Below are positions 54,214-63,345 of a DNA stretch of 64,000 nucleotides, piece by piece. The DNA comes from Tellurirhabdus bombi (GTDB lineage Bacteria > Bacteroidota > Bacteroidia > Cytophagales > Spirosomataceae). The stretch's first letter is position 1, and every line of letters starts with the position of its first letter. Position numbers and translations under genes: made by a program. Below the pieces are notes generated by a model, which worked only from the letters and a program-made list of their open reading frames with translations, made no database searches and had not been told where the DNA came from. Where the stretch lies: assembly GCF_021484805.1 (NCBI RefSeq), contig NZ_CP090557.1:1872001-1936000 (forward strand), read 5' to 3'.

Positions 54214-54600
54214 TTAACGTTTCGAGAACTGGAACCGACGGCGAGCCTTGGCGCGACCGTATTTTTTCCGTTCTACCATGCGAGAATCGCGAGTCAGGAA
54301 GCCTTCTTTTTTCAGTGCCGGACGGAAATCGGTGCTAACCTCGCACAATGCACGGGCAATACCCATACGCGTTGCTTCAGCCTGACCAGTGATACCACCA
54401 CCACGTACATTTACTTTAACGTCGTAACCTTCTGGGGCGTTGATCGTTGCTAGTGGCTGCTTCAGGATAATTTGCAGGATGTCCGACGGGAAATACGTCT
54501 TGTAATCTTTGCCGTTAACCTGAATGTTACCGCTACCCACCGATAGGTACACGCGAGCCACAGCAGTTTTCCGACGACCTAATGCGTTGATTCGTTCCAT
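54214..54600 (-). CDS. rpsI: Small-subunit ribosomal protein S9
   Basis: A 128-residue S9. RINALGRRKTAVARVYLSVGSG starts the protein; VNGKDYKTYFPS, NVRGGGITGQAEATRMGIARALCEVS and the basic C-terminal end DSRMVERKKYGRAKARRRFQFSKR are diagnostic. The terminal Lys-Arg points toward the P-site tRNA. It follows rplM by 70 bases in the usual rplM-rpsI order. Confidence 0.99.
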   Translation of the reverse strand: MERINALGRRKTAVARVYLSVGSGNIQVNGKDYKTYFPSDILQIILKQPLATINAPEGYDVKVNVRGGGITGQAEATRMGIARALCEVSTDFRPALKKEGFLTRDSRMVERKKYGRAKARRRFQFSKR

Positions 54601-54670
54601 TTGTTAGTGTTCGGTGCCTGGGGTTCCAGCCTGTAGCTAAGCTACGGACGGCCTTCAGACTCCTATCGTC

Positions 54671-55120
54671 TTAGAGTTCCAATTTAACTTCTTTCGGTTG
54701 CTGGGCGCTGTGCGGGTGCTGGCCACCTGTGTATACGAATAGGTTCGTGTAAAGGCGACGACCCAGACGATTTTTAGGTAACATACCTTTTACTGCGTGT
54801 TCAACAATCCGAATTGGATGTTTGGCAAGTAGTTCACGAGGAGTCGTGAAACGCTGACCACCGGGATAACCCGTATGGCGAACGTACACTTTGTCCGTCA
54901 TCTTTTTACCCGTCAGTTTAATTTTGTCGGCGTTGATAACGATCACGTTGTCACCGCAATCGACGTGCGGTGTGAAGTCTGGCTTATGTTTGCCGCGAAT
55001 GATTTTAGCCACCTGACTGGCCAGACGACCTAAAACCAAGTTTTCCGCGTCAACAACCACCCAGCCCTTCTGAGCCGTCGCTTTGTTGGCCGAGATGGTT
55101 TTGTAGCTTAACGTATCCAC
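54671..55120 (-). CDS. rplM: Large-subunit ribosomal protein L13
   Basis: A 149-residue L13. It begins at a GTG codon (MDTLSYKTISANKATAQKGWVVVDAENLVLGRLAS), the only plausible start because the family N-terminus begins there. GKHKPDFTPHVDCGDNVIVINADKIKLTGKKMTDKVYVRHTGYPGGQR, GMLPKNRLGRRLYTNLFVYTGGQHPH follow. Its own consensus promoter and a hairpin at the mRNA 5' end lie in the 125 bases before it. It leads the rplM-rpsI(-rpsB-tsf) group. Confidence 0.98.
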   Translation of the reverse strand: MDTLSYKTISANKATAQKGWVVVDAENLVLGRLASQVAKIIRGKHKPDFTPHVDCGDNVIVINADKIKLTGKKMTDKVYVRHTGYPGGQRFTTPRELLAKHPIRIVEHAVKGMLPKNRLGRRLYTNLFVYTGGQHPHSAQQPKEVKLEL

Positions 55121-55174
55121 TATTTACAGGAGATTATATATTGATAAACAATAAATTACACAAAGCAAAATTGT

Positions 55175-55225
55175 CCCGTCTGGAAACGGGAGTGCAAATA
55201 TAGAGTGTATATTTCTGAAAAACAA
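55175..55225 (-). promoter_or_regulatory. Consensus promoter and 5'-end hairpin of rplM
   Basis: Minus strand TTG (complement of 55223-55225), 20 bases, then TATATTTG (complement of 55195-55202): a full match to TTG-N19-21-TAnnTTTG. The start site would be about 55190. A hairpin CCCGT (minus; 55186-55190) with ACGGG (minus; 55175-55179) and a 6-base loop forms almost at +1. It could protect the mRNA 5' end or bind a regulator such as L13. Confidence 0.7.
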
Positions 55226-55245
55226 GTGACTGGCTGAAAAGTAAA

Positions 55246-56469
55246 TTAGCGCAGCTTTAGGGTGACCAGACAGATAACTGCCAGCAGGATGCCTATAATC
55301 CAGAAACGAGTAACAATTTTCGCTTCGTGGTAGCCCTTTTTCTGGAAATGGTGGTGCAGCGGCGACATCAAAAAAAGCCGGTTAGCCTGCGCATACTCCA
55401 GCCCGTTTTTTTGCTTCTGGTAACGAAAGTAACTAACCTGTAGAATGACCGAAACCAGTTCGACAAGGAAAATGCCGCACATGATCGGAATTAGCAGCTC
55501 CTTGCGAACGGCCAGCGCCAAAACGGCTATAACACTCCCTAACATCAAACTTCCCGTATCGCCCATAAAAACCTGCGCCGGGTAGGAATTATACCAGAGA
55601 AATCCGACCAGCGCCCCCACGAAGGCCGCGCAGAAAATCACCATTTCTCCAGAATTAGGAATGTACATGATATTGAGGTACTGCGAAAAAAGCTTGTTAC
55701 CCGACAAATAGGCAAACACCCCTAAAGTCAAACCAATGATTACAGAGGTGCCGGCGGCCAGACCGTCGATGCCATCCGTAATGTTTGCTCCATTAGAAAC
55801 AGCGGTAATGATAAAAATACAGACAATCGTATAAATGATCCACGTGTACTCATCGGGCAAAATGCCGAATAGTAACGAATTGTAATTGAACTCGTTGTTC
55901 TTAAAAAAGGGAATGGTCGTAAGTGTCGATTTAATGTCGTGAAATACCTGGACTTGCCCGAGCGTGGCGTGCGCAATCGGTTTGTCATACACCCGGATTC
56001 GGACGTATTCATTAAAATACAGAGTGAGGCCAACAATCAGACCCAGCCCGACCTGACCGACTACTTTAAATTTTCCTTTTAACCCTTCTTTATCTTTTTT
56101 GAAAACTTTAATATAATCGTCTAAAAACCCAATCAGTCCCGTCCAAACTGCCGACACAAGCAGCAGTACAATATATACGTTGGTCAGTTGAGCGAACAGC
56201 AATACCGGAATCAGTAAGGAAGCCAGAATAATAAATCCCCCCATCGTTGGGGTTCCTCTTTTTTGCATCTGACCTTCCAGACCCAGGTCGCGAATTTCCT
56301 CACCAATCTGTTTTCTGCGAATAAAATCAATGATTTTCCGACCAAACATGGCCGCAATGAGCAGGGAAAGCGTAATGGCTGCCGCCGCCCGAAACGACTG
56401 GTATTTAAAAACCCCGGCGCCCGGAAAATTGAACTGCTGGTCGAGGTACGTGAAGAGGTAATAAAGCAT
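55246..56469 (-). CDS. mraY: Phospho-MurNAc-pentapeptide transferase MraY
   Basis: A 407-residue membrane enzyme with ten helices. [21 protein letters not shown] is the normal start for this group; [27 protein letters not shown] (catalytic Asp pair), [37 protein letters not shown] and [24 protein letters not shown] are the family motifs. It makes lipid I. A consensus promoter sits only 4 bases before the start codon. It is separated from murE by an opposite-strand small gene. Confidence 0.98.
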   Translation of the reverse strand: MLYYLFTYLDQQFNFPGAGVFKYQSFRAAAAITLSLLIAAMFGRKIIDFIRRKQIGEEIRDLGLEGQMQKRGTPTMGGFIILASLLIPVLLFAQLTNVYIVLLLVSAVWTGLIGFLDDYIKVFKKDKEGLKGKFKVVGQVGLGLIVGLTLYFNEYVRIRVYDKPIAHATLGQVQVFHDIKSTLTTIPFFKNNEFNYNSLLFGILPDEYTWIIYTIVCIFIITAVSNGANITDGIDGLAAGTSVIIGLTLGVFAYLSGNKLFSQYLNIMYIPNSGEMVIFCAAFVGALVGFLWYNSYPAQVFMGDTGSLMLGSVIAVLALAVRKELLIPIMCGIFLVELVSVILQVSYFRYQKQKNGLEYAQANRLFLMSPLHHHFQKKGYHEAKIVTRFWIIGILLAVICLVTLKLR

Positions 56470-56473
56470 GGGG

Positions 56474-56505
56474 CAAAGTTACAGATGTATGACTGCGTTT
56501 TGCAA
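56474..56505 (-). promoter_or_regulatory. Consensus promoter touching the mraY start codon
   Basis: Minus strand TTG (complement of 56503-56505), 21 bases, then TAACTTTG (complement of 56474-56481), a full consensus match. Only CCCC lies between this element and the ATG at 56469-56467, so transcription would begin at or within a few bases of the start codon. Confidence 0.65.
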
Positions 56506-56626
56506 ATTAGTTCGCTGCTATTGATGAATTATACGCATGTAATTTGAGCCAGGCTCTACGCGGCAAATCCGTTACTTTTTAAGGGTATAAACGTCTCTAA
56601 GACTCACGAAATTACTCATATAAGTG

Positions 56627-56803
56627 ATGAACCCGAAAAGCAAAAAAATCCTGGTCTTGATAGCACTTGTGCTCGTGTATGCTGGTTTAATCTACTCTAT
56701 CGTCTTGGGTCAGCTATTTCCTGGATTCCGATTAGGTATACTTTATCTATGCATTTTCGGAGTATTGGTTGCCGATATGGTTCAATATAGGCCTAATAAA
56801 TAG
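56627..56803 (+). CDS. 58-residue two-helix membrane protein (short gene)
   Basis: An uninterrupted ATG-to-TAG frame of 58 codons on the opposite strand to its neighbours. Lys-rich MNPKSKKI is followed by helix 1 (about 8-30, ending in LGQLF), a short PGFR turn, helix 2 (about 36-52) and a basic tail QYRPNK. This positive-ends pattern is typical of a genuine small membrane protein with both ends in the cytoplasm. No family is recognised. It lies between murE (ends 56834) and mraY (starts 56469), the only plus-strand gene of the dcw region. Confidence 0.6.
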   Translation: MNPKSKKILVLIALVLVYAGLIYSIVLGQLFPGFRLGILYLCIFGVLVADMVQYRPNK

Positions 56804-56833
56804 CCTCGGAAATTTCACAAGCGTCACCATAGA

Positions 56834-58285
56834 TTATTGTTTGAATGCTTCGCGCAGCACCGTCCGATCGTCAAAATCGTGCTTCACACCTTTAATTTCC
56901 TGGTAGGTTTCATGACCTTTTCCTGCAATTAAAACCACATCGTTTGGCTGGGCCAGGCTAACGGCTTTAAAAATGGCTTCGTAACGATCAGCAATGGTCT
57001 GGGTTTTCTTGTAATCAATGGGTGGGATACCAGCCTGCATTTGTTCCAAAATAGCCATCGGATCTTCGTCGCGGGGATTGTCGGAAGTTAAAATAACCCG
57101 GTCGCTGAATTTACAGGCAATTTCGGCCATAATCGGGCGCTTAGCGGCATCCCGATTACCGCCGCAACCCACTACCGTAATGATTTTTCCGTCGCCCTGC
57201 CGCAAGCCATTAATCGTTTCAAGCACGTTTTGCAAAGCGTCAGGCGTGTGGGCATAATCGACGATGCCTACAATCTGACTGTCTGAAATAACCGTTTCAA
57301 AGCGTCCCGGCGGACTTGAAACACTCGACAGTTCAGTGAGAACATCTTCGGGGTTTTCGCCCAGCAAGACAGCCGCTCCGTAAACGCCCAGCAGGTTGTA
57401 GGCATTGAAACGGCCCGTCAGTTTAAACCAGACTTCGCGTCCGTCCATTTCCATGTGCAGACCAAACAGCCCTTCCGAAATAATTTTCCCTTTGAAGGTT
57501 CCCAAGGTTTGGAGCGAAAAGCTCTCTTTTCGGGCGACGGTATTTTGCAGCATAACCAGCCCTCGTTTATCGTCCAGGTTCACCAAGGCAAAAGCCGAAG
57601 CGGGGAGGTGGTCGAAAAAGCTTTTTTTGGCGCGAATGTAATTGTCGAACGTCTGGTGAAAATCGAGGTGGTCGTGGGTAATGTTAGTAAAAATTCCGCC
57701 CCGAAACTGCACGCCCGCAATGCGGTGCTGAACGAGCGCGTGCGAGCTTACTTCCATGAAAACGTGCGTACAGCCCCGATTGAGCATTTTCTGGAGCAGC
57801 TCGTTGAGGGTAATTACGTCGGGCGTAGTGTGCGTGGCCGGAATAACTTCGTCATCGATCTGATTTTGAACGGTAGAAAGCAGCCCCACCCGGTAGCCTA
57901 GTTTACGGAATAAACGAAACAGCAGCGTCACCGTCGACGTTTTGCCATTCGTTCCCGTAACGCCAACGAGCTTTATTTTTTTGGACGGGTGTTGGTAAAA
58001 ATTAGCGGCGATCAGCCCCAGGGCATAGGCGCTATCCTTAACCACAATGTAAGCTATGCCTTCTGCCAGAGTTTCGGGTAACGCTTCGCACAGAATGGCG
58101 GAGGTACCTTGTTCGATGGCTTTGGTAATAAACTGATGACCATCCGTTTGCGTACCCCGGATGGCGGCAAACAGACTCCCGGAACCGGCTTTTCGGGAGT
58201 CCATGGTTAGGTTTGTAATCTCCCCGCTCATCGGCCCGGAGGTTGATTGAAGCGGTACTTTATAGAGAAGATCTGTTAACTGCAT
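56834..58285 (-). CDS. murE: UDP-MurNAc-L-alanyl-D-glutamate ligase MurE
   Basis: A 483-residue Mur ligase. ITNLTMDSRKAGSGSLFAAIRG begins domain 1; GVTGTNGKTSTVTLLFRLF is the ATP site; HTTPDVITLNELLQKM, FTNITHDHLDFHQTFDNYIRAK and VDYAHTPDALQNVLETI follow. The substrate-selecting loop TSDNPRDEDPMAI contains the DNPR motif, which indicates meso-diaminopimelate as third residue. It follows ftsI by 32 bases. Confidence 0.97.
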   Translation of the reverse strand: MQLTDLLYKVPLQSTSGPMSGEITNLTMDSRKAGSGSLFAAIRGTQTDGHQFITKAIEQGTSAILCEALPETLAEGIAYIVVKDSAYALGLIAANFYQHPSKKIKLVGVTGTNGKTSTVTLLFRLFRKLGYRVGLLSTVQNQIDDEVIPATHTTPDVITLNELLQKMLNRGCTHVFMEVSSHALVQHRIAGVQFRGGIFTNITHDHLDFHQTFDNYIRAKKSFFDHLPASAFALVNLDDKRGLVMLQNTVARKESFSLQTLGTFKGKIISEGLFGLHMEMDGREVWFKLTGRFNAYNLLGVYGAAVLLGENPEDVLTELSSVSSPPGRFETVISDSQIVGIVDYAHTPDALQNVLETINGLRQGDGKIITVVGCGGNRDAAKRPIMAEIACKFSDRVILTSDNPRDEDPMAILEQMQAGIPPIDYKKTQTIADRYEAIFKAVSLAQPNDVVLIAGKGHETYQEIKGVKHDFDDRTVLREAFKQ

Positions 58286-58317
58286 TCTAAAAATTGATCT
58301 TATTGGCTAAGGCAATG

Positions 58318-60522
58318 CTAACGCATTGCCGTTGTTTGAGCTTCTTTGCCGCGTGATACGAGAGGGGCAATTTTCAACGTGTCTGGTCGGGCGGTTTGCT
58401 GAAGCACCAGCGTAATTTTGCGGGGGCTTGGCAATGCACTCCCCGCCGGTACCGACTGATCAACCACTTTGCCCACGCCTTTGAAACGGACGAGAAATCC
58501 CCGGTTCTCAAGCAAATGCAAGGCATCGCGCAGGTTCATTCCGACTAGATCCGGCACCTGATTTTTTGTCGATTGACTCACCCATTGTACCCGCGCTCCT
58601 TGACCGGTTGCTTTTACCCAGCCATCCGCAGCAAGTTGAGTATCAATATTTAATTCGCTACCGATGGTGCGTAAATCGTCCGCGAAACCAGCTTTGGCTC
58701 CTCCCGTGTTTCGTTTTGATTTGGTTGTATTCGCGATCGGGCTATGCATCTGAACGTCATAGGCAAAGATGCGGTCGGCTACTTCTCGGAAGACCGGGGC
58801 GGCAACGCTACCTCCATACAGCAAATCCATGTTGGCTCCCTGCGGGCTATCAACAATAACGACACAGCTGTATTTGGGCTTATCCGCCGGGAAATACCCA
58901 ATAAAGGAAGTATAGTATTTGCCTTTCTGGTAGCGTCCGTTAATTAGCTTCTGGGCTGTTCCGGTCTTACCGGAAAATTTGTAGTTCGGGCTTTTCGACT
59001 TTTTCGCCGTGCCTTCTTCCACGACTCCTTTGAGCATGCTTTGTACCTGCTTGATGGAGCGGGCTGACGCAATGGGTTCGGCTTCGACATAGGGCTGAAA
59101 ATCTTCAACAATTTCGTTGTTCCGGCGAATTTGCTGAACAATCATCGGACGAACCCACTTGCCATCGTTCGCCACAGCGTTATAAAATGTCAACATCTGT
59201 AGCGGCGTTAGTTGCACCTCATAACCGAGGGCCATAAAAGCCAGAGAGACTTTACTCCATTGTTTGGAAGATGGGTTACGAATAACAGGTTGGGCTTCCC
59301 CCTTCATTTCAAAGCCCGTTGGCTCGGTTAGGCGAAACTTGGCCAGATAGCGACAATATAAATCGGGTCGTCTTTGGAAATAACTCTGCATCATCAGGTG
59401 TACCCCAACGTTGGATGATTTCTCAAAAATCTGCTGAGCCGTCAAAGCCCCGTAGCCACCGCGTTTAGCATCCGTAATGGGCAAGCCCCGAAACCGAACC
59501 GAACCGCCACCCGTGTTAAAAACCTGATCGGGGCGAACCGCCTTTTCTTCCAGTAAAGCCAGCATGGAGGCCAGTTTAAAGGTTGAGCCGGGGTCGGTGC
59601 GGCCAGCCAGCCCGTGGTTGAAATTTTCGATGTAACCGTTTTTGGAGCGGCTAAGATTGGCCATCGCCTTGATCGCGCCCGTCTGTACTTCCATAACGAT
59701 AACACAGCCTTTTTCCGCATTGTACGATTCCAGCGTGTTCTTTAGCGCTGATTCGGCCATGTCCTGAAAATTTACATCAATCGTTGTGTGAATATCCAGG
59801 CCTGGCTCTGGTCGGTTGTCGGTGCCGTCTTCGATGGGCATTTTGACGCCACCCGATAAAACTTCAACCATGCCGATGCCGTTTTTACCTGCCAGCTCCT
59901 TCTGGAAACTTGCCTCCAGCCCAACCAAACCCCGCCCACTTTCCGGGTTGAGGTAGCCCACCGTCCGAAGCGCCATTCGCCCAAACGGATTATAGCGTTG
60001 ATAGATAGCGTCAAATTTTCCACCACCGGAGCCTTTCTGGCGGTTGAAAAAAGGCCATTGTAAGATTGCCAGACGTTCCTGAAACGTAACTTTTCGCCGG
60101 GTCAACATCACGTATTTGCGTTTATTGGCCCGGGCCGATTTGATTAAATCTACGTATTCCTGCCGCGATTTTTCCCCAAATTTCCGCGACAAGAGCAAGC
60201 CCAACGAATCGACCTTGCTTTCAAAATACTCGTCTTTGGCCACCCGTGGATCAATCCCGATGTAATAATAGGGGAGGGACGTAGCCATTACGCTGCCGTT
60301 GCTGGAATAAATGTTACCCCGGCTGGCTGGGATGGTATCTTTACGGATATGGTAATCCGCAATTCGGGCTTTCCAGGGCTTCCCTTTGTAAGTTTGGTAA
60401 AACTGAACGTAAACCAGCCGTCCAATAATGGCTGCTGCAAACAGGAAAAGGCCGATTGACGCAATCATGGCCCGGTTTAGGATGTCGCGCTTGATATTAA
60501 CGGGGCGATCTGCTTTACTCAT
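58318..60522 (-). CDS. ftsI: Septal penicillin-binding protein FtsI with PASTA domain
   Basis: A 734-residue class B PBP. One N-terminal helix (about 18-40), a pedestal domain, then the transpeptidase with STFK (Ser313), SSN (369-371) and KTGT near 520. A single PASTA domain (about 658-712: VPDLVGMNLRDALHLLENRGFLVRF, VPAGSALP) is at the C-terminus, with a basic tail. It cross-links septal peptidoglycan with FtsW. It overlaps ftsL by four bases (ATGA), indicating translational coupling. Confidence 0.97.
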   Translation of the reverse strand: MSKADRPVNIKRDILNRAMIASIGLFLFAAAIIGRLVYVQFYQTYKGKPWKARIADYHIRKDTIPASRGNIYSSNGSVMATSLPYYYIGIDPRVAKDEYFESKVDSLGLLLSRKFGEKSRQEYVDLIKSARANKRKYVMLTRRKVTFQERLAILQWPFFNRQKGSGGGKFDAIYQRYNPFGRMALRTVGYLNPESGRGLVGLEASFQKELAGKNGIGMVEVLSGGVKMPIEDGTDNRPEPGLDIHTTIDVNFQDMAESALKNTLESYNAEKGCVIVMEVQTGAIKAMANLSRSKNGYIENFNHGLAGRTDPGSTFKLASMLALLEEKAVRPDQVFNTGGGSVRFRGLPITDAKRGGYGALTAQQIFEKSSNVGVHLMMQSYFQRRPDLYCRYLAKFRLTEPTGFEMKGEAQPVIRNPSSKQWSKVSLAFMALGYEVQLTPLQMLTFYNAVANDGKWVRPMIVQQIRRNNEIVEDFQPYVEAEPIASARSIKQVQSMLKGVVEEGTAKKSKSPNYKFSGKTGTAQKLINGRYQKGKYYTSFIGYFPADKPKYSCVVIVDSPQGANMDLLYGGSVAAPVFREVADRIFAYDVQMHSPIANTTKSKRNTGGAKAGFADDLRTIGSELNIDTQLAADGWVKATGQGARVQWVSQSTKNQVPDLVGMNLRDALHLLENRGFLVRFKGVGKVVDQSVPAGSALPSPRKITLVLQQTARPDTLKIAPLVSRGKEAQTTAMR

Positions 60523-60917
60523 TTTGGTTCTTCCGGTTTAACAACGATAACATAAGGCGGATCTTTGCTTTCTCCAAGACCGGTTTGAATAACGCGCTTG
60601 CTGATTTCCGACTGCTTACCGCTTTTCATGAAATCGGCCTGTAAGGTCGTGTAGTGGGCCCGAAGTTCATCGACCACCGCTTTTTTCTTCTGCATCTGCC
60701 GAGCAAGCCCCTCTGCATTGTGGTTAAATCCAATGTAAATAATCACCAGAAAGGATACCCAGATAATGCGGTTAAAGTTGACGAGTGGCCAGTCGTTATC
60801 TTCGCCGAATAGCTTTTCCAGACCAATGGTTTGGTTCAAATACGTATACAGCCAGCCTTCTTTTTTCTTCTTCCCTTTCGGTGGCTGTTCGCCATTTTTG
60901 TAGGTGTTTTGTGCCAT
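60519..60917 (-). CDS. ftsL: FtsL-like divisome protein
   Basis: A 132-residue bitopic protein: basic cytoplasmic start (GEQPPKGKKKKEGWLY), one helix (about 49-65: IIWVSFLVIIYIGF), then a coiled coil (about 70-110). Sequence similarity in this family is weak, so the call rests on size, topology and place between rsmH and ftsI. It overlaps ftsI by four bases. The C-terminal PPYVIVVKPEEPK is unusual in being rich in Pro and Glu. It would stabilise the FtsWI complex. Confidence 0.85.
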   Translation of the reverse strand: MAQNTYKNGEQPPKGKKKKEGWLYTYLNQTIGLEKLFGEDNDWPLVNFNRIIWVSFLVIIYIGFNHNAEGLARQMQKKKAVVDELRAHYTTLQADFMKSGKQSEISKRVIQTGLGESKDPPYVIVVKPEEPK

Positions 60918-60982
60918 CTGTATAAATTCTGAAATGAGTTTCGTATAAGTCCGGTCGGAACAAACCGCAAAGTTTGTTCTGG

Positions 60983-61894
60983 CTAGATTTTTTCGGCGAT
61001 GCGCAACTTGGCACTTCGGGCACGTGGATTCTGACTAACTTCTTCAGCCGAAGCTTCAATCGGTTTCCGGGTGATGGAGCGCAAAGGTTTGATTTCGTTT
61101 CCGTAAAAATCCTTCTCGATTTCGCCCTGAAAATTGCCTGATTTGATGAAGTTTTTCACCAGACGATCCTCCAGCGAATGGTACGCCATCACAACCAGTC
61201 GGCCACCCGGACTAAGCGTTTCGGGAACCTGCGTTAAAAACTCTTCCAGAACCGCCAGTTCTTCGTTTACTTCAATGCGGAGCGCCTGAAAAACCTGAGC
61301 AAAATACTTGTTTTCTTTGCCTCGAGGTGCATATCGCTGCAATACACTTTTTAAATCATTGACAGATTCGAGCGAACGGTTCAGACGGGCCGAGACAATA
61401 GCACCCGCCAGCGTCCGGGCGTTGGTGACTTCCCCATACATACCCAGTATTTTGTGCAATTTATCTTCGGGGTACTCATTGACGACCGCACGGGCCGTCA
61501 GTGCGCCAGCCTGGTTCATGCGCATGTCCAGCTCGGCATCATACCGCGTTGAAAATCCACGTTCAGGCGTATCGATTTGATGCGACGAAATACCCAGATC
61601 AGCCAGTATTCCGTCGACCTGATCGATTTTATACAAACGTAGATACCGCTTCAGATGCCGGAAGTTGGCCGCCACAAAGGTCAGGCGTGGATCGTCGATG
61701 GCCTGGGCATTCGCTTTGGCATCCGGGTCCTGGTCGAATACAAAGAGTCGACCGCCGTCCAATTGCCGCAGAATTTCGCGCGAGTGCCCCCCTCCGCCGA
61801 AAGTTACGTCAACATATATCCCATTGGGTTTCAGAGCTAGACCGTCAATGCAAGCCTGGAGCAAAACGGGTTTGTGATAAGTTGTATTAATCAT
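60983..61894 (-). CDS. rsmH: 16S rRNA m4C1402 methyltransferase
   Basis: A 303-residue SAM methyltransferase. YHKPVLLQACIDGLALKPNGIYVDVTFGGGGHSREIL is the SAM site; GILADLGISSHQIDTPERGFS, DAELDMRMNQ, NEYPEDKLHKIL and FQALRIEVNEELAVLEEFL follow, with LVVMAYHSLEDRLVKNF. It modifies 16S rRNA. It is the first gene of the first dcw block; no mraZ precedes it in the window. Candidate promoter at 62032-62063. Confidence 0.97.
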   Translation of the reverse strand: MINTTYHKPVLLQACIDGLALKPNGIYVDVTFGGGGHSREILRQLDGGRLFVFDQDPDAKANAQAIDDPRLTFVAANFRHLKRYLRLYKIDQVDGILADLGISSHQIDTPERGFSTRYDAELDMRMNQAGALTARAVVNEYPEDKLHKILGMYGEVTNARTLAGAIVSARLNRSLESVNDLKSVLQRYAPRGKENKYFAQVFQALRIEVNEELAVLEEFLTQVPETLSPGGRLVVMAYHSLEDRLVKNFIKSGNFQGEIEKDFYGNEIKPLRSITRKPIEASAEEVSQNPRARSAKLRIAEKI

Positions 61895-62031
61895 TTATCA
61901 ATGAGAGAATAAACGCGAAGTAAGCAGAGTTTAACTTTAGTTACAACCAATAAATCAGCTAGTCGTTTAGAATTTTATTTTTCTCTGCGTGTACGAGAAA
62001 GCCGGAACTAAACTAAAATAGAGAGCGGTTA

Positions 62032-62063
62032 CAAACTTAGCAAAACAGCCCCTATTTTACCGA
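62032..62063 (-). promoter_or_regulatory. Candidate promoter of the rsmH-led dcw block
   Basis: Minus strand TAAGTTTG (complement of 62032-62039) is a full -7 match; 21 bases upstream is TCG (complement of 62061-62063), one base off TTG. The start site would be about 134 bases before the rsmH ATG, leaving a long leader. Confidence 0.45.
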
Positions 62064-62102
62064 AATAAGAAGGGTCGTAGGCTCGATAAATTATATCTTT
62101 TT

Positions 62103-63338
62103 ATGAAGCGTTTCTCCCTTTTGCTTTTTTCCACGGTGTTGTGGTTGATATTCTCGTGTTCTTCCGAATCAAAAGTTCGCGTTCCTAAGGGAATCTGGCG
62201 GGCAACGCTCCAAACAAAAGGAGGTGAACTTCCCTTTGGACTGGACATTGTTCCGAATGCCGACAGCGCTACGTATACAGTGTATGCAATCAATGGGGCC
62301 GAGCGGCTCAAAATGGATACGGCAACCTTACAAGGCGATACGCTACGGATTCCGATGGCTATTTTTGAGTCAGAAATTATAGCCAAAGTGGCCAACAAGC
62401 GCATGGAAGGTATCTGGCGGAAACGCCGTATTGGGAATACTTATAGTGAGCTGCCATTTACTGCCTTATACGGTTTGAAATACCGATTTGAACCCGATGG
62501 AAAACAGGCGAAAAGCGATCTCTCGGGAAAATGGGCAACGACTTTCCGTTCGGAAGGGGACAGCAGTTTTGCGATTGGCGTATTCAATCAAAAAGGCAAC
62601 AAAGCAACCGGCACGTTTTTAACCTCAACGGGGGATTATCGCTATTTGGAAGGAAACGTGTTTGGCGATAGTTTGCTGCTTTCCTGCTTCGACGGCACCC
62701 ATGTTTACCTTTTTAAGGCCTTTCGCAAACCGGATAATACGCTCCAGGGATCATTCTGGTCGGGGGCGAGTGGCTACGAAACGTGGACCGCCCGTCAGGA
62801 TTCTACCGCCGAATTACCCGATGCTACTAAATTAACTTACCTGAAACCAGGCCATAAAACGCTGAATTTCAAGTTTCCAGATAGAACAGGGAAAACCGTG
62901 TCGCTGCAAGACGAGCGGTTCAAAGGGAAAGTGGTGGTGGTGCAGATTTTAGGCTCCTGGTGCCCCAACTGCATGGATGAGACGAATTTTCTGAGTCCCT
63001 GGTACAAAAAGAACAAGGAGCGGGGCGTTGAAATTGTCGGACTGGCCTACGAAAAATCAGCTGATCTGGCGGAGTCGGCCCCTAAGCTGCAACGCATGGT
63101 GGATCGCTTCCAGATTGATTATCCCATTTTGCTGGCCGGTACCAATGACAAAGCTGAGGCGTCGAAAACCTTGCCCATGCTTAACCGCGTGATTGGCTTT
63201 CCAACCACCATTTTTATTGACAAAAAAGGCACCGTTCGAGAAATCCACACGGGCTTTTCAGGGCCGGGGACAGGGAAATATTACGATACTTTTGTTGAAG
63301 ATTTCAATAAGCTCATCGATAAACTAGTAGCTGAATAA
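62103..63338 (+). CDS. TlpA-like thioredoxin-fold lipoprotein
   Basis: A 411-residue lipoprotein (LIFSCSSES, Cys19). The N-terminal 235 residues are beta-rich repeats (LSGKWATTFRSEGDSSFAIGVFNQKGNKATGTFLT). The C-terminal thioredoxin domain (about 250-410) has the redox pair WCPNC (Cys287 and Cys290), VVQILGSWCPNCMDETNFL, and the cis-Pro region GFPTTIFIDKKG. It likely keeps protein or cytochrome thiols reduced in the periplasm. It is divergent from rsmH and converges, with a 7-base gap, on the reductase at the right edge. Confidence 0.88.
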   Translation: MKRFSLLLFSTVLWLIFSCSSESKVRVPKGIWRATLQTKGGELPFGLDIVPNADSATYTVYAINGAERLKMDTATLQGDTLRIPMAIFESEIIAKVANKRMEGIWRKRRIGNTYSELPFTALYGLKYRFEPDGKQAKSDLSGKWATTFRSEGDSSFAIGVFNQKGNKATGTFLTSTGDYRYLEGNVFGDSLLLSCFDGTHVYLFKAFRKPDNTLQGSFWSGASGYETWTARQDSTAELPDATKLTYLKPGHKTLNFKFPDRTGKTVSLQDERFKGKVVVVQILGSWCPNCMDETNFLSPWYKKNKERGVEIVGLAYEKSADLAESAPKLQRMVDRFQIDYPILLAGTNDKAEASKTLPMLNRVIGFPTTIFIDKKGTVREIHTGFSGPGTGKYYDTFVEDFNKLIDKLVAE

Positions 63339-63345
63339 GCGACTT

